Source of the DNA: Pezicula radicicola
Taxonomy: Eukaryota; Ascomycota; Leotiomycetes; Helotiales; Dermateaceae
NCBI GenBank assembly: GCA_003008705.1
Contig: PDUO01000010.1
Location: 496,001-560,000 of the forward strand
Length of the DNA: 64,000 nt
Reading direction: 5' to 3'
The translations under genes were made by a program, and so were the position numbers. The notes beneath the pieces were generated by a model that did no database searches, was not told the origin of the DNA, and saw only the letters and a program-made list of their open reading frames with translations. Shown piece by piece: positions 1 through 12,585 of this stretch (its first letter is position 1; the number at the start of each line of letters is the position of its first letter).

Positions 1-744
1 ACGGCTACAATGACAACCGTCTTCAGACACCTCATATCACCAGCCTTCAAGCAACTCGTCGCTTCCAATCCTCAAGTCACCATCCTCCTTGTCCCATCTG
101 TCAAAGACGTAATCGATAAACACGTCTCGTGGCCTCAAGAACCATTTCCAAGGAAGGAACTGGATCTCCCAAAGGCTGTAAGAATTATAGGCAATCCCAT
201 GTCGTTTGCAATCAATGAAATATCAATTGGTATTTCTTCGCAAGATATCCTCACTGAGTTGCGGCAGTCAGAGGTGACAGGAGGCAAACCTAAAGACCCA
301 GCGTTGCTAGCGAGGTTACCAAAATATCTACTTGAACAGCGCCATTTCTTCCCACTATTCCCACCTCTGGATCGACAAAGTCTACCGAAGACTGGAACTC
401 GAGAGGGTATTCCAACTGGTGCGATGCTCGATACGAGTTATTTGAAATTGGGCGAAATGCTTAACGTGCGGCCTGACTTGCTTATTATCCCAAGCGCACT
501 ACCTCCTTTTGCGAAAGTAAGTTGCAATCTCCTTTGGACACTATACTTGTATTAATACTAGTTGTAGGTCGTTGAGAGTGTGCTCGTCGTCAATCCAGGA
601 TATTTGTCTAAACGAAAGGCTGCTGGTACATATGCGAAAATGGCAGTTTACCCAGCGTCTCTGACAGAAGAGGAAAGGAATTCTGGCAAAATGGTGGGGC
701 ATAAGTTATTTGAACGAGCGAGAGTAGATATTGTCAGAATCTAG
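1..744 (+). CDS. POL12: DNA polymerase alpha subunit B, C-terminal part (5' end outside window)
   Basis: The reading frame is open from base 1, so the Met at 10 is internal and the gene starts upstream of the window. Exon 1-516 joins exon 568-744; the intron 517-567 (51 bp, GTAAGT...TAG) falls between codons after PPFAK. The join gives 230 visible residues. Segments such as HLISPAFKQL, TILLVPSVKDV, the PRKELDLPK-RIIGNP stretch, RPDLLIIPSALPPFAKV and the closing VLVVNPGYLSKRKAAGTYAK block match the inactive phosphoesterase-like C-terminal domain of the B subunit (Pol12/POLA2). The B subunit is the regulatory partner of the catalytic polymerase alpha in the primase complex that starts DNA replication in the nucleus. 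Family assignment is from recalled conservation; the protein ends naturally at a TAG. Nothing looks broken apart from truncation by the window edge. Confidence 0.88.
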
Positions 745-3727
745 ATATGACAGGTTTGGGTATGGATGTATTTATTGGGAAGGCGGTTGGTGGCGTTTCA
801 ATGGATCGGAATGAATGCATAATGACTGTATGGAGAGGTGTAATTGCTATCATATACCAAATGATAACTTCCAAAGTATTATAAACTGAAGCATAGCGGT
901 TTTAACACTAACTTAATCCTTACTAGCCCTTAGAGCCTTCAAAGAAACGAAACAATAACTCACAACAGCAGTATGCTGTAAGCACTTTCCTTTCTACAAC
1001 TCCCATCCTCGACTTGACTTCAAATCATATCAAGAGTAAATAATCGTCTCCATTTCCTAAACCGTTAAAATAAAACCAAATAATAACGCATCGAAAACCC
1101 ACCTAGAAAGGAATTATGAAGGATGGAAACTCACGTCCTGATCCTCCCTACATACTCTAGCTCACTTATATAAGTACAGACAGGGACAAGATTCTGATCC
1201 TATTTCATAGCGGAACTTATAACTTAATCATAGATTTTTTTTTGCTTAGACGGCGCATCAATTAATCGTTGTTAACTGGGATCTTGTTGTCATTTTGTTT
1301 TAATGGAGTTTTTCTTGTTGTTTTGAGAAGGTAGGGGGGTATTGGATAAGTTCGTCGGTTGTTGGATATTTGGAGATGGAGTTAATACGATATATTGAGA
1401 AAACGTGGGGGTTTATAATGCGTCTTAGGTTTTGTTCTTCATTTTTGGGCTTGGTTTGTTCTTCGGTGTACTTGAGGTAGGATGAGGAGGTAGGTAGGTC
1501 TGGCTGGGGTAGTTAAATTATGGCAAAAGTCTTGGAGACTTTGTTTTACTCTGAGAGTATTGTGCTCTGTTATTTCGAATTCGAGGAGCCTTAATTAATC
1601 TTAACTTATCTTTCAAGTAGGTTAGGGGCTCTTTACTATGTCCTATTTGTAGAACTTGAAGAGAGAAAGTAGAAGATTGTCTTGAGTGCTTAATCCAAGC
1701 TAAACCTAGCCACCTGATTCTTCAGCAGCGTATCTATTGTCCTTGTAAGTCTCGGGTTTCTACGGTACGTTAAAGTAGCCAGCTTTTACTAGATATCGCT
1801 AAAGCTAGAGGAAGGTTACTGTGAAGGTATGGCTTCAGTGGCTTTACCCATTTCAAGGTCCATCAAGAAAGACGACTTGTTAGAAAGGGATATAAAGCAA
1901 GGCCTTAGTTTGCAGTCCTCCAACCTACATATATGATACAGCTGTATTATAGCAACTACAAGACAGGAAACATAGAAAGCAGGTTGCGGAAGATACAAGC
2001 TAGCCTCGTGAGCACTTTTTGCTCCCAGCACTTGATTATGAGAGTTACTCCCGGGTGAGATATGTGATAAAGATAGCGAGCATGTAAGACTTTACAATGT
2101 AACTTTAGTACGAAGAGACTCTGCTTAATTACTTGTAAAAATATCATGTAATTCTAAGAAATGCATGTTGTTGTCATTGAGGTTTTTGCTGTTAAGAAAA
2201 CTTAGAATTCCTTGCCTGAGAAGTAATGATACTGTGATACATACACTGTACTCCGTAGCACCAAGTATGGAGTATATATTTTGGTCATTGAAAACAGTAA
2301 GCGAATGGTTTTAGAATTTAGTTGGTCTTCAATCTTCACCTCAGCCTCTCAGGTTAAAGTGTGCCCTCACAGCATTCCGGTTTTGCATTAACAGGTGAAG
2401 ATAAAAGCGAATAATAATCTATTACCTGATTACTTGGTTCTGCTTATAAATTTATCTACAATCTTACGGTACTTGAATTTATTGTGTTGGTTATGATTAT
2501 AGATAATGTTAGGTGAATTCGTATGCTTGGTCTTTGGTCCTGTAGTAAAGTGTTAAGTAAAAGCAATAAAAAAATATATAGGATGACTATATAAATGCAT
2601 CTAGTAGTTATGCCCTACTTTGTTAATCTTAGAAGACTTGCAATAAATATACTTCTAGTATATCTACTAGCCTTTATCAAGCCTCGTCTCCTAATCATTC
2701 TTACTACCTTCTTCTCTATCAAAGCAGTAATAGCAACTTACATAGAATGGGAGCGTCATATCCTCTTCAAGACAGCCTATTATTTATCTTTAAACTTTAA
2801 AGCTTCTTAAGACGAGAAATAAGATTCTACAATTTCGTTGACAGCAAGTAGCTTAGTAGCAATAGCATGTCTCCCTTGAAAGCATACAGAAAATCTAGAG
2901 CTACTTAAGCAAAACATGATGGAAGTAAAGAGACATTCCTAGGTTGTATATCCCCAACAGAACTTTTATAGTGGTCTAAAGTCTCATTGTCCCTCTCTCT
3001 GGGCCATTTCGGTATTTTTGGGCCGTAGTAATATGGTCTATCCTATCTTAGCTCCTGAATCAAACTAGTATTCCAAACCATTTCATTGGGTAGTACTTCT
3101 CCTTTCCCCAAGAATTTACCCCAAGTACAAGATTCCTACTATTGCTCAAAATATTCAATCTATCACCTATAACTCAATCGTAGTCTTTTAGAATCCTCGA
3201 CTCCCTATCAAGTCAATCAGATCGTTATTAGAGGTTCGATAAGATCTATTATTTACAGGAAGGCTTAAACAATAGGAATTTCTTTGGAGTAGCCCGAAAG
3301 AATTTCAGGTCTCTCTAACAAGTGTGCTCGATAGTTTAATAATTTTCTTCTCTCCTTTCCGTTCAGGTCTGTAGAAACTAGAAATTTTTCTGTTGAATAT
3401 AGGCACTACTACGTGGCTATGATCATTTAATTATTTGTGTAGATTAATCGAATTTAATTACTCACTGGATTTGAGTAACTTAATCCAGGTATTCGATTTA
3501 AAGCAGCCAACACTCTAAGCGACGCATGGGGATAAGTTCATCTCAAGGTATCTCTTTACCTTGCATATGAACGTTGCTCTGAAGACATGTTGACTCTGCT
3601 TTGTATCATATAAACACCTTAACTTAAAACTCCAGACCAGCTAGACATTCAAATGCAGCATAGACCTCCCATATGTTTCGCAGTTTCCTGCCCCAACCGT
3701 TACAACGAAGAGGGTACTTAATAACCC
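745..3727. other. Gene-poor AT-rich intergenic stretch
   Basis: No reading frame here resembles a known protein; the short open frames (1816-2147 on -, 2595-2810 on +) are rich in Ile, Leu and Tyr and look like chance openings in AT-rich DNA. The first few hundred bases should be the 3' UTR of the polymerase subunit gene. The 2.2-3.6 kb part is notably AT-rich and may be an old, mutated repeat, but I see no terminal repeats or coding relic that proves it. Confidence 0.5.
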
Positions 3728-5601
3728 TCAATCAAGACGCTTATTCCGAATCAACAATGCAGACAAAAAAATCAGAAAAGAAACTGGAACAACACTAATA
3801 AAAACATTGTTCAAAGACTTAAGATAAGCCTTAATAACCAAAGTACGCAACTCATCATCAAGTTCCCAAATAGCCGAAACGGAGCTTTCAACAGCCGTAG
3901 CAGTATCGGCCGGGACACCAAACTGCGATAAATAGTTCTTAAGAGAACCACTCAAGACAGCGTTCCCAATTACAGGACCACACATACCACCAAACAGTTG
4001 AACGAAAGAAACCATTGAAATAGCAGAAGCCACGGCCTTTGGAGGATTATCAGCTTGAACAGAGAGAAATGCGACATTCTGAGTCAGTCCAACACCTAGA
4101 CCATAGATGATTTGAAGACCGATGAGCATTGAGGAGGATGTATTTATGTCGACTTTGTAGAGAAGTCCACCACCTAGAGCGAGGAATGCTGGTGATATGA
4201 ATCCCCAATGCCAATATCTTTTTGTGTAACTCATTATGAAACCCTCGACGGCTTGGGATACCACGACGGTGAGTAAGAAGGCGACGATGAGGATGCCAGC
4301 GTGTAATGAGCTGACTCCTCGTCCAGCTTCATATAGAACAGGGAGGTAGACGGCGAGGAAAAGATTGCACATGAGGGTGAATCCGGCTAGAAGTGAAGCT
4401 CCGACATTTGTGCGGTTTCTTAGTGCTGCTGGTGGTAAAATGGGCCAAGCGGCTTTGTGTTCCCAGAACATGAAGAGAGCCATGATAGCACCGAAACTAA
4501 CGAAAAGTCCAATGATGACAGCGGAATTCCATGCGAAGGTAGAGCCTCCCCACTGAAGAGCTAAAACTAAACAGATGATGCTCGACGTGACGATGAAGAA
4601 TCCAATAAAGTCGATAAGGATGACTCGCTTCAACCAGTCTTGCTTAGGCTTCCATTTCCCACGAGATACCAGATACAATTGTTTATCGAGCTTAGCCGTC
4701 GTATCCTCATTTAAAGGCCACGGAGGAAGAGAAGGAAGAGCAAAGATAGCAAACCCCATAGTGACAGCACCAAGAGGTATAACAAGAAGAAAGCACCACC
4801 TCCATTGACCATTCGAGCTAAGAGCACCAGCGAGAATAGGACCAACAGTACCCGAAACAGCATTCTGCACACCAAACAAACCGAGTAGTTTTGGTCTCTG
4901 CTCAAGTACAACAAGCATAGAAACAAGAGTTTGTACCGAGACCCAACAACCAGCTGAACCAATCCCAGCAACAGCACGACCGAAGATCAGCGTTTCGATA
5001 TTGTTTGCCGCACCCGAGATACAAGATCCAAGCATGAAAAAACCGATTGCGGTAAGAAGAACGTGTCTTGCGTTGAAGATAGCTAGGCATTGACCGAAGA
5101 GAAGCATGCATCCGACTTGAGTCATGTAGTAAGCTCCACTGACCCAGCCTAGTTGGTTGAGACCGTTGAATTGTGATGCAACAATGGGTAGAGCTGGTGA
5201 GAGCATGTTACCACCCAGGCCTCCCATGAACTCAGTAGCAAGCCATGCGAGGAAGGCGAGGACAAGTTTACGTCCGTGAAGGTATTCGCGTTCTTGAACT
5301 TCTTGAACTAGCTTGTCGGTGTCATCTGTTATTTCGCTCTCAATAATTATCTGTGAGCCTTTGCTGGTAGAACTGCTGTCCTGGCTTGTAATTCTTTCAA
5401 TGTGTGATACCCGAGCTATTATATGTTAGACTTATGTATATGCAAAGCGGTAATGCCACTTAGGGACTGACGAGTAGCACTTCGGCGGTGGACCATAAAA
5501 GAATCAAGTTCGATACCTTTCTTAGTGCTCTCATTGTCTTGATCGAGCTTGGTTTGAAGTGGTTGAGAGCCAGTGGCCTCGGCAGCATTGTGAGGTTCCA
5601 T
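3728..5601 (-). CDS. MFS efflux transporter, DHA2-type with 14 predicted helices
   Basis: Two exons: 5601-5517 and 5415-3728, with intron 5416-5516 (101 bp). The phase-1 join (AAG AAA G|CT) keeps the frame and gives a 590-residue protein. A hydrophilic N-terminus of about 85 residues leads into helix 1 (LVLAFLAWLATEFMGGLGGN). GWVSGAYYMTQ and LIFGRAVAGIGSAG fit the MFS antiporter pattern, and the later GQWRWCFLLVIPLGA stretch is typical of the 14-helix drug:H+ antiporter (DHA2) branch, which also contains fungal toxin and metabolite exporters. It should sit in the plasma membrane and export small hydrophobic compounds by proton antiport. The substrate cannot be read from the sequence. No biosynthetic cluster is visible beside it, although a SnoaL-like protein lies 1.5 kb away on the other strand. 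An unspliced start at the internal Met 5227 would lose helix 1. Confidence 0.85.
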
Positions 5602-7000
5602 TTTAGAGATCTGGCCGGCGTCTCTCTGGCTGGTGTTTGGATATTGATAGTTGATGATTTAGAAACAAGAGTTTAGATTGAAGAATCTGTGATATTTTGG
5701 TCCATTTGCTAAATCACTTCAAAGGTTGGCGTAGTCTCTTATAGGGTTGATGGGGCCGACAGACTGCAGCTTGAATTGAGTCCTCGGGCAAGGTGTAGCG
5801 AGACGTATCAAGACATCTGGGGTTACAAGTATTACCCCACATCTATCCCGAAGATGATATGGGGTATGGGGTAGGGAGAGAAGCAACTCCAATGATACGC
5901 TAAATTTGCACAAATTAGTTCCAGTTGTATTCAGAGAGTCCTCATCAAATACTGAAGTAAAAGGCTTAGATACAAAAATATTATAGGGTTGAGCCGAAGA
6001 GTAGGTAATACTACCCGCCTATGACCTGATGTGTAAGTGTGCAAATTACTATAATTACTAACAACTTTTCTTTTTATAGTAATTAATGCCTTATCCTGTG
6101 TTTCGGATCTTTATAGAATACGATATACCCTAAAATCTTTCTCGTACTGATTAGTACTTACTAATAACCCAGCTGCCAATACCTTTTAACACGTTAGTGA
6201 AGTAGCATTACCTCGTCGCTTAAATCATTTAAAACTCCACATACCGACAAGAGCCAGAAGTTCTCCTATAAACAACTACTTCAACATCAGCATCTCAATC
6301 CTCAAAATGTCAGGAATATGAACGAAAATCAACTGCCGTGTCTCTTGGCGAACTGTACTGGGCTTAATTTGTCTTAACATGAAAATGCATACGTACATCT
6401 AAGACGCAGATCAGTAACGACCACACTTTGCGTGCAGTACGCCGACTCGGCCACCGTACCAAGGCTATGCATTCCACCAGCTAGTCGCCAGAATAAGAAT
6501 GTGCCTTCCACCATGTGCCGAGAACAATACAACCTAATTTCCCCAACTTTCCCCAGCTTGTAGCTGCAGGGTCTTTTAAGTACCGAAATGCCGCGCGGTA
6601 TGTCATGCATTTGCATTTTTCTTACTGTTGTTACGGCAACCTTCTCGGCGTACTGCAAGCAAAGTGCGGTCGGTTATCTTGTCTTGGCTATACAGCTAAA
6701 CTGAATGAATGCATTGGCAGGCATAGCAGCTAGTGGTAGATCTCGGAAGAGGGCATATGATGGCATACTGCGCCGATTGCCAAACCGTATTCTTACGAGG
6801 ATGCATACCCAATCAACTCCGTACGCTCTAGAGGCTTTTCGGTCTCCGACTCCTCTATATGAATATATATTTCCCTTCCCCAGGTTCTATTTCTACACAT
6901 CACCAGGTCAATCGAATCATCTCAAACATTAGCTGTGGGACTTTTCCAGAACTTACCTCACTCTCCTTCATAAAACCCTAAATTCCAGATTATTCCACCA
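5602..7000. other. Intergenic region between divergent MFS and SnoaL-like genes
   Basis: This stretch holds the promoters of both flanking genes, which are transcribed away from each other. Short open frames on both strands between 6374 and 6932 overlap each other and resemble no known protein. A TATA-like run around 6858-6870 (TATGAATATATATTTC) lies upstream of the SnoaL-like gene and its probable leader intron. I see nothing else. Confidence 0.45.
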
Positions 7001-7060
7001 GTAAGTATTTCTCAGAGCCGAGAACAGCAAGCTACACAAGACCGAGCTCACACTTTATAG
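7001..7060 (+). other. Probable intron in the 5' leader of the SnoaL-like gene
   Basis: A perfect GTAAGT donor follows CCACCA at 7001, and a pyrimidine-poor but acceptable TTTATAG acceptor ends at 7060. The 60-bp length equals that of the coding introns in the window, and the start codon follows 43 bases later. This is inferred from splice signals only. Confidence 0.4.
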
Positions 7061-7103
7061 ATCTAAACAAGTCAACCCAACTCTACATACAAATTTCAAT
7101 ACC

Positions 7104-7826
7104 ATGGGTTCCATAAGTGAAATGTCACCAAACGACATGAACAACCTCCTCAAACGCATCACCCGACTCGAAGACATCCAAGAAATCCACAACATCATGG
7201 GCCGACGAGCCTATCTCCATTCAGCAGGACGACACGATCGAGAAATAGGAGAACTCTGGAGCACACAAGAAGACGTAGTATTTGAACCCGAAGATATGGG
7301 AGCCTGGACCAAATTATCATCAGTACAAAAGAGTTACGTCAATGGGAATCCTTTTCCTCCAGGAACCAAAGGATTGATGGTTGAACACGCACTCACAACT
7401 CCCGTCATCGAAGTAGCAGAGGATGGACAGACAGCAAAAGGAGTATGGGTATCTCCGGGACATGAGACCTTTCCGATCGGTGATGAACCAAAGGCGCATT
7501 GGTCTTGGGGACGATATGCTGTGGATTTTCGGAAAGAGGGGGGAAAATGGAAGATTTGGCACCTTCATGTTCTCACAACTTTCCGTACTCCGTTTGATCA
7601 AGATTGGGTGAAGACGGCCCTCAGCAAACCGAAACATCTACCAAAGGATGGCGAAAATCTCGAGTCTATTGGTGCTTGTGATAGAGGGGTTTCTTTTAAT
7701 GAGCCTTATCATCCTGATCGTGCTCCTCAATACCAGCCTGTTCCTCCGGATCCGTATAAGTCTTGGGAGGATACCTTCAGTGCTACTGATCTGTATATAC
7801 ACCCGGCTGAGAAAGGCTCTAAGTAG
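7104..7826 (+). CDS. SnoaL/NTF2-like domain protein
   Basis: A single-exon gene of 240 residues; ACC ATG G around the start is a good context. The opening helix (LLKRITRLEDIQEIHNIMGRRAYLHSAG) is the signature of SnoaL-like proteins of the NTF2 superfamily. It is followed by the ELWS / GAW / HWSWGRYAVDFRKEGGKWKIWHLHV pattern, where Trp and His residues line a cone-shaped pocket. Fungal members occur as polyketide cyclases, hydratases or proteins of unknown activity, often in metabolite clusters. No signal peptide is visible, so a cytosolic location is likely. The C-terminal 60 residues are rich in Pro, Tyr and Asp and extend beyond the core fold. The reaction is unknown. The neighbouring efflux pump on the opposite strand could be functionally linked, but nothing in the sequence shows that. 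Confidence 0.75.
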   Translation: MGSISEMSPNDMNNLLKRITRLEDIQEIHNIMGRRAYLHSAGRHDREIGELWSTQEDVVFEPEDMGAWTKLSSVQKSYVNGNPFPPGTKGLMVEHALTTPVIEVAEDGQTAKGVWVSPGHETFPIGDEPKAHWSWGRYAVDFRKEGGKWKIWHLHVLTTFRTPFDQDWVKTALSKPKHLPKDGENLESIGACDRGVSFNEPYHPDRAPQYQPVPPDPYKSWEDTFSATDLYIHPAEKGSK

Positions 7827-8469
7827 TTTTTTGATTAGCTTATATTAGGAAAAGGGACATTTTGGGCTTTGTTGATACTTGCTTTGAATTTGAATCCAGA
7901 TTAGTTTGCTGTAGTAAAACTTGAAGTTCAACGTTGTCATCTGGTGAACTTTATCACTCAGCTCATTCAGCCATTCGTTCATTATTCGTCCAAGAATCCA
8001 GAATTGACTTTCCAATTAATAGAAATCGCTAGGAGAGCATAATCCTAGTTTTGATCGGCAGCTTGATTGACCCTGTGATTTAGCCAAAATGAGTATTGTC
8101 AACGATAACGGCTTGTGTATTGATCATCATTGTTGGATTATATTGAGGCCTTCCTGTTAAGCTGCTTATCAATTCTAGCCTTTCCCACAAAGTGGACTCG
8201 ATCACTAACTTCAATCCGGACCACTAGCAACTCTTAGCCATGTCGTCAAAAGATTTCATTAGGGTAGAGTAGGTTCGTGATAAACTAATGCCAGCTAGCA
8301 AGTCCTTGCCTGATTCATTTCCCTCCCACTTCGGAGTACTGTTGTCCCTCATTCTTCCATGCCACTTGAATCGGCTTTTCACAACACTGCTGCCTATTCC
8401 TTTCATTCTAGTTAAGGTCTTGTTTCGACCTGTTTGAGGTTTAAAAATGAGCAGGATACCGTTGGTTCC
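7827..8469. other. Convergent intergenic region
   Basis: This region lies between the ends of the SnoaL-like gene and the ZIP transporter gene, so it should hold two 3' UTRs. The only open frame (8224-8406, -) has no recognisable product. Nothing else is visible. Confidence 0.5.
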
Positions 8470-9751
8470 TCAGGCCCATTTTCCAAGTAAAGCCATCAGT
8501 CCAGCACCAACACACATACAGGAGAAAGCACTAAGCATCATCTTGATAGAGCTCTTTCGCATCTCTTGATTAAACATGAACTCGTGAGCCATCAACTCCA
8601 CCAAACCAGTATAGATCAAAATCCCCGCACTGATCGCGTCGAACACGCCGTTGACAATCATGGTCCTTGAGCTTCCAGGCTGAAATGTTGTTCTCACGCC
8701 TAGACCAACGGCAATTGCGATAGGGGTGGTAAAGCCATAAGCAGTACCGAGTGCCCATGGCATCCACGCCTTTTTCTTGGGCCACTGAGCCGTTGCTAAT
8801 CTTGACCCTAAACCCAGACCCTCGAACGTCTGATGAAAAACAAGAACTATGTAGAGGACGTTGAATTCTTCGCCTGTGACAGCTAGTGTCAAGCCTATGA
8901 AGATGGAGTGGAAGATAACACCAAATTCCAAGATAAAGATCGCAGTCATTTGGGCGGCGAACATATCCTTTTCTACATCGTCGTGTTCACGATGGTGCCC
9001 AAGATGGTCCTGGCCTCCGGGTGGGTACGACAAATCATCTTCTCTACCAGGAATACCACTTCGCGAAGTTTGTGGTCTGATCATCAAGGTCTTGCCAGGC
9101 TCAACGTCAGAGTCCGATGTCAGTGTATCGTTCGTTGTGTTGGCGTTAGCTTCTTCTTGTGCAGCAGTTGAAGATGATGCCGTAGAACTCTGCTTGTGTG
9201 AAATTTTCTTCTCCGATGACTGCATAAGCTGCCTTGAAGGATCTGCCGATTCTATATCATGGTCATGCTCCCCGAACACATCAAATCGAGATGCCATAAG
9301 CTCAATGAAGAACATGGAAAATATTGTCATCAGCGCGATTCCTTCCGCCCAACTGTAACTTGTGATGGCACCAGTCAAGCACGGCGAGCCCAAATTTTCG
9401 ACAGCTGGAGCGAGAAGCTACAGAACATTAGCATCAACATTGTTGACTCCCAGATTATATGTCTACGTACATGGATAAATGCAGTAGCAATAATGACTCC
9501 TGATCCAAAGTATTTCGCAATGAAGAATGCAACCGGCGGTACGTGCATCTTCTTATTCTTTGCAGCTAACACGGGCAATAGAGCACCTGTCTCGCATGGA
9601 TCAGTATATGGACTTTCAGCTGCTGGGGACCTTAAGACATACCCAGTAAAGATCCAATTCCTATGACGAATATCGAGGATATCCTCACACCCATTCGGCC
9701 ATCATAATCATTACCACCCCCACACTCCACGGTGACATTGTACGCCTCCAT
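8470..9751 (-). CDS. ZIP-family zinc/iron transporter (Zrt1/Zrt2-like)
   Basis: Three exons, 9751-9643, 9586-9471 and 9417-8470, with introns of 56 and 53 bp, give 390 residues. The joins restore continuous ZIP sequence (GSLLGALLPVLAAK, AKYFGSGVIIATAFIHLLAPAVENLGSPCL). The first three helices precede a long hydrophilic loop containing HDHD and an HLGHHREHDD cluster, the usual metal-binding loop of ZIPs. The transport signature follows in helices IV and V: FHSIFIGLTL with His at about 245, and FHQTFEGLGLG with His 270 and Glu 274. ZIP proteins move Zn2+ (sometimes Fe2+) into the cytosol across the plasma membrane or out of the vacuole. The similarity is closest to zinc-regulated Zrt1/Zrt2, though iron cannot be excluded. 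I looked for a palindromic Zap1-type zinc-response element upstream and found none. Confidence 0.9.
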
Positions 9752-11337
9752 TTTCGAGCACTTCTGCTTTGTTTACTTTCCTCTCCCCTCTTCCACTCAA
9801 GCGTCCGCAGCGCCTTCGTAAAAACTGATATCTTCCGCCAAGCAATATCCAAGCAGGAGCCCGTGACAGTTCTTCTTGTAGTCAGGGCACTTTGGCAGGT
9901 ATATCTATGTTCTGGGTCCCAAAGTTTTGACGCGGATATAGAGGTATTAGAACATGTTGATTCTTCTATGTTGACAAGTAGAAAATCAGGGTAGGTGAAT
10001 TCGAAGGCTGCGGGTTTCGTGGATACTAAACAATGACCGGGCGATTAGTGAAAGCTACAGCAATGGGATAGTGGGTGATAATACCTAATACCTGAGAGGT
10101 ACAATAGCTTGCGACAGGATTCACTTCGATTTCTGTTTCCAAGTATTCAATTGGAACAGCAAGAGATCAAAGTGTATAGGACAGAAAAAAAGCAGTAGAA
10201 TGAGCAGAGGAAGAAGAATCGTCGATGCGATGCGCGAGGGGACTTGGTGATTACGAGAGGCTGAAGAAAGGCTGGACACCTTGATGGATACTTGGCAGGG
10301 TTGTAGAGGGGTCGCGAGATGCAAAAAGAAAAACCAGACAGGATCAGCGTTTCTATTACTCTATGGTCATCCTGCTACTGCGCTGCCTGTTGGACGAAGA
10401 AACGAGAAACATACCTCCTCAACTTACCTACCTAGGATAAAGACTGAGATCAAGCTGCTTGAGCCTTGTTGTCTTGCACGCCCTCTCTTTCTCATCATTC
10501 CGGTCGTTCGGACGTTCGTATTGGGTCTAGCTTCAAATGCTCGCTGACCGAACCCAGTAGGTCCATCACCCATTCTTGGTCGTGGTCTTGAGCCGTTCAG
10601 AGCCATTGTGGATGTTCTTGAAAATATCAAGAGATGGAGGATGCGAAAAGCTGAGATGTCGTTGGAGATGAAGCTTGCTTGCCGGGAGGCCGCACAAGGT
10701 CCTGGTGGCGGCCATTCTTCCGTGGAGAATCGAGCCATTCAGCGTTGACAAGGCTCCAGCCCCGGAATATCAAGCACGTGCAAGAGGGCAAGAGGCTATT
10801 AATACCACATCATGTTCAGAAGGTTTATTTCACTTTGTAAATGGATGATCAAGGCATGGGGAATAGTTTGGTTGGAAAGTCCAAGCAAGACGCTTTCAGT
10901 CATCAAATTCGAGAGCTCCTTCGCGTGGACTGAAAGTATCGGACTTTGATGCTGGTATACACTGCCATACAGCATCCGCTCAAATACATCACTTCTGATG
11001 CTAGATTCTCATATGTCCTTTGACAATAATCAAGACATCAGTCGCATATAATGCTATGCATGCTAAGGACCTCTTGAGGCGTTCCTTTGCCTCCACCAAT
11101 TACAACCGCCGTAGACCGTAGATATAGCACCTGATAACTCTCATTTGAGAGCGATGGCGTGATTGGTGCTCTTTACTGATTGAGGTGTGTATTTGGTTAT
11201 TCTAGATGACAGGAAATATCAGTCCCATGAATCTTCAAATCTCAAGAATTAAAAACTCTTACCTCGCATGTGAGCTATCTCATGTGTACGTGCCGTTTGT
11301 ATCTCCATATCTCTATACCAAACAATGCATTCATCCT
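9752..11337. other. Intergenic region with CT-rich leader of the ZIP gene
   Basis: Read on the minus strand, about 10100-10330 is strongly pyrimidine-rich, as fungal promoters and leaders are, and probably belongs to the ZIP gene. Overlapping small frames at 10424-10751 (-) start near a basic, Ser-rich peptide but have no family resemblance. A short hairpin (CTTTCAGTC at about 10893 and GACTGAAAG at about 10928) lies downstream of mdm10. I cannot support a gene here. Confidence 0.4.
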
Positions 11338-12585
11338 TCAAGACGAATACTGGACCTCTAGCCCCAAGGCTCTAAACGGTTGATCCCTCCTCCTCATATC
11401 AATTGAACTCCCAAGCGTAAAAAGAAGCTCCTTAATCCTACCCTCCCACAATAGCCCAATCTTCCAATCCTGATCAACTCTCGCCTTCAACACACCCGCA
11501 ACCTCCTCTTTCTCGTCCTTTGCGGGTATCACGACCTCATCAAGTTTCCACGCTAGTTTAGCAGCCATACTCCTCTCTCTAACCTCCTCCCTCTTCATCT
11601 TCATCCTCCAAAGCTCGCATCCAAGAACAAGATCACTCTCGTAACTATAAACATTAAAGTCGAATTTCGAGCAGAAGGACAAATTAGGCCCAGCTTTGAC
11701 AGCATAAGTTGTACTCAAATTTCCCATCAGCGGATTTACCGTCAGCGTGGCGGTCAAAGGCGTCCCCTTATGCTCCGGCAACGTTGCAAATCTGCCACCA
11801 AAACTAACACCTCCAGATTTATTCAACGAACCATAGTACATCTCAGCACCAGCACTAAAGCGGCCGTAAAATTTATCCTGCGTTTGCGGTGGTTCTCTAG
11901 GTCCATCCCTTGGATCTGGTCCAAAATTATATAGGCCTCGGATACCGATGAGGCCACCGTCCGTGGAGTAGAGGGTCTCGGTATTATATTTCCCTGCATC
12001 ATATTGGTGTAGAGCTAAAATTGTACCTCCGTTTCTCAACCTGCTGTTGCTGACAGCCGAAAGCTTTAATTGCTGGGTTGGACTAATGCGACGTAGATAT
12101 AAAGCTTCCAGTGTGCTTTGTGGTAAGTATAGACGTCCGTAAAGTAAGGTATCCCGCTTGTCTACACGCTGTCCTTCATGCCATTGCTCCCACATCCAAT
12201 GCTCATCCGGTTTCTCCAGTTCTTGGATCTGTCTGTATCCGCGTATAACATCATGTAAGTCAATCTTTCCGCTTTGCACAGTCGTCTGGAGTGGAAGAGA
12301 GGTATAGAGGTAGGAGAGCGAGCCATCGACAAGGCCTACGCTACCGAGTTGATATGAAGTTGCGAAATTGGGCGAAGAAAGCGAAGAGACATTCAGTCGA
12401 ACTCCGGCCGGGGTTTCGAATTCGAGAAGAGCTGCGTAAGGTGAGTAGTGAACTCGTGGAGTATAACAGGGAATGTTTATTTATTTACCTCTTGCCGTCG
12501 CTGTTAAGTGAGAGTAGGAATTTTCATGGTTCCAACGTGTGGCATTATAGAACGCATGCTGAACATAATCCATAAACTCCAACAT
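11338..12585 (-). CDS. MDM10: Mitochondrial distribution and morphology protein Mdm10
   Basis: Two exons, 12585-12489 and 12431-11338, flank a 57-bp intron (12432-12488); the phase-1 join (AGA G|CT) gives 396 residues. The start [19 protein letters not shown], then [43 protein letters not shown] and the closing [11 protein letters not shown] are characteristic of Mdm10. Mdm10 is a 19-strand beta barrel of the mitochondrial outer membrane. It anchors the ERMES ER-mitochondria tether and also works with the SAM complex in barrel assembly. As expected for a beta barrel, there is no N-terminal targeting sequence and the protein ends at its last strand. At 396 residues it is near the short end for filamentous fungi, with no visible gap. 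It shares a 268-bp divergent promoter with mrt4. Confidence 0.93.

Noticed and set aside
10424..10751. Small basic frames upstream of the ZIP gene, one with a mitochondrial-presequence look (MAATRTLCGLPASKLHLQRH)
   Set aside because: No downstream exon could be joined in frame and no family is recognisable; the region fits a ZIP promoter and leader better.
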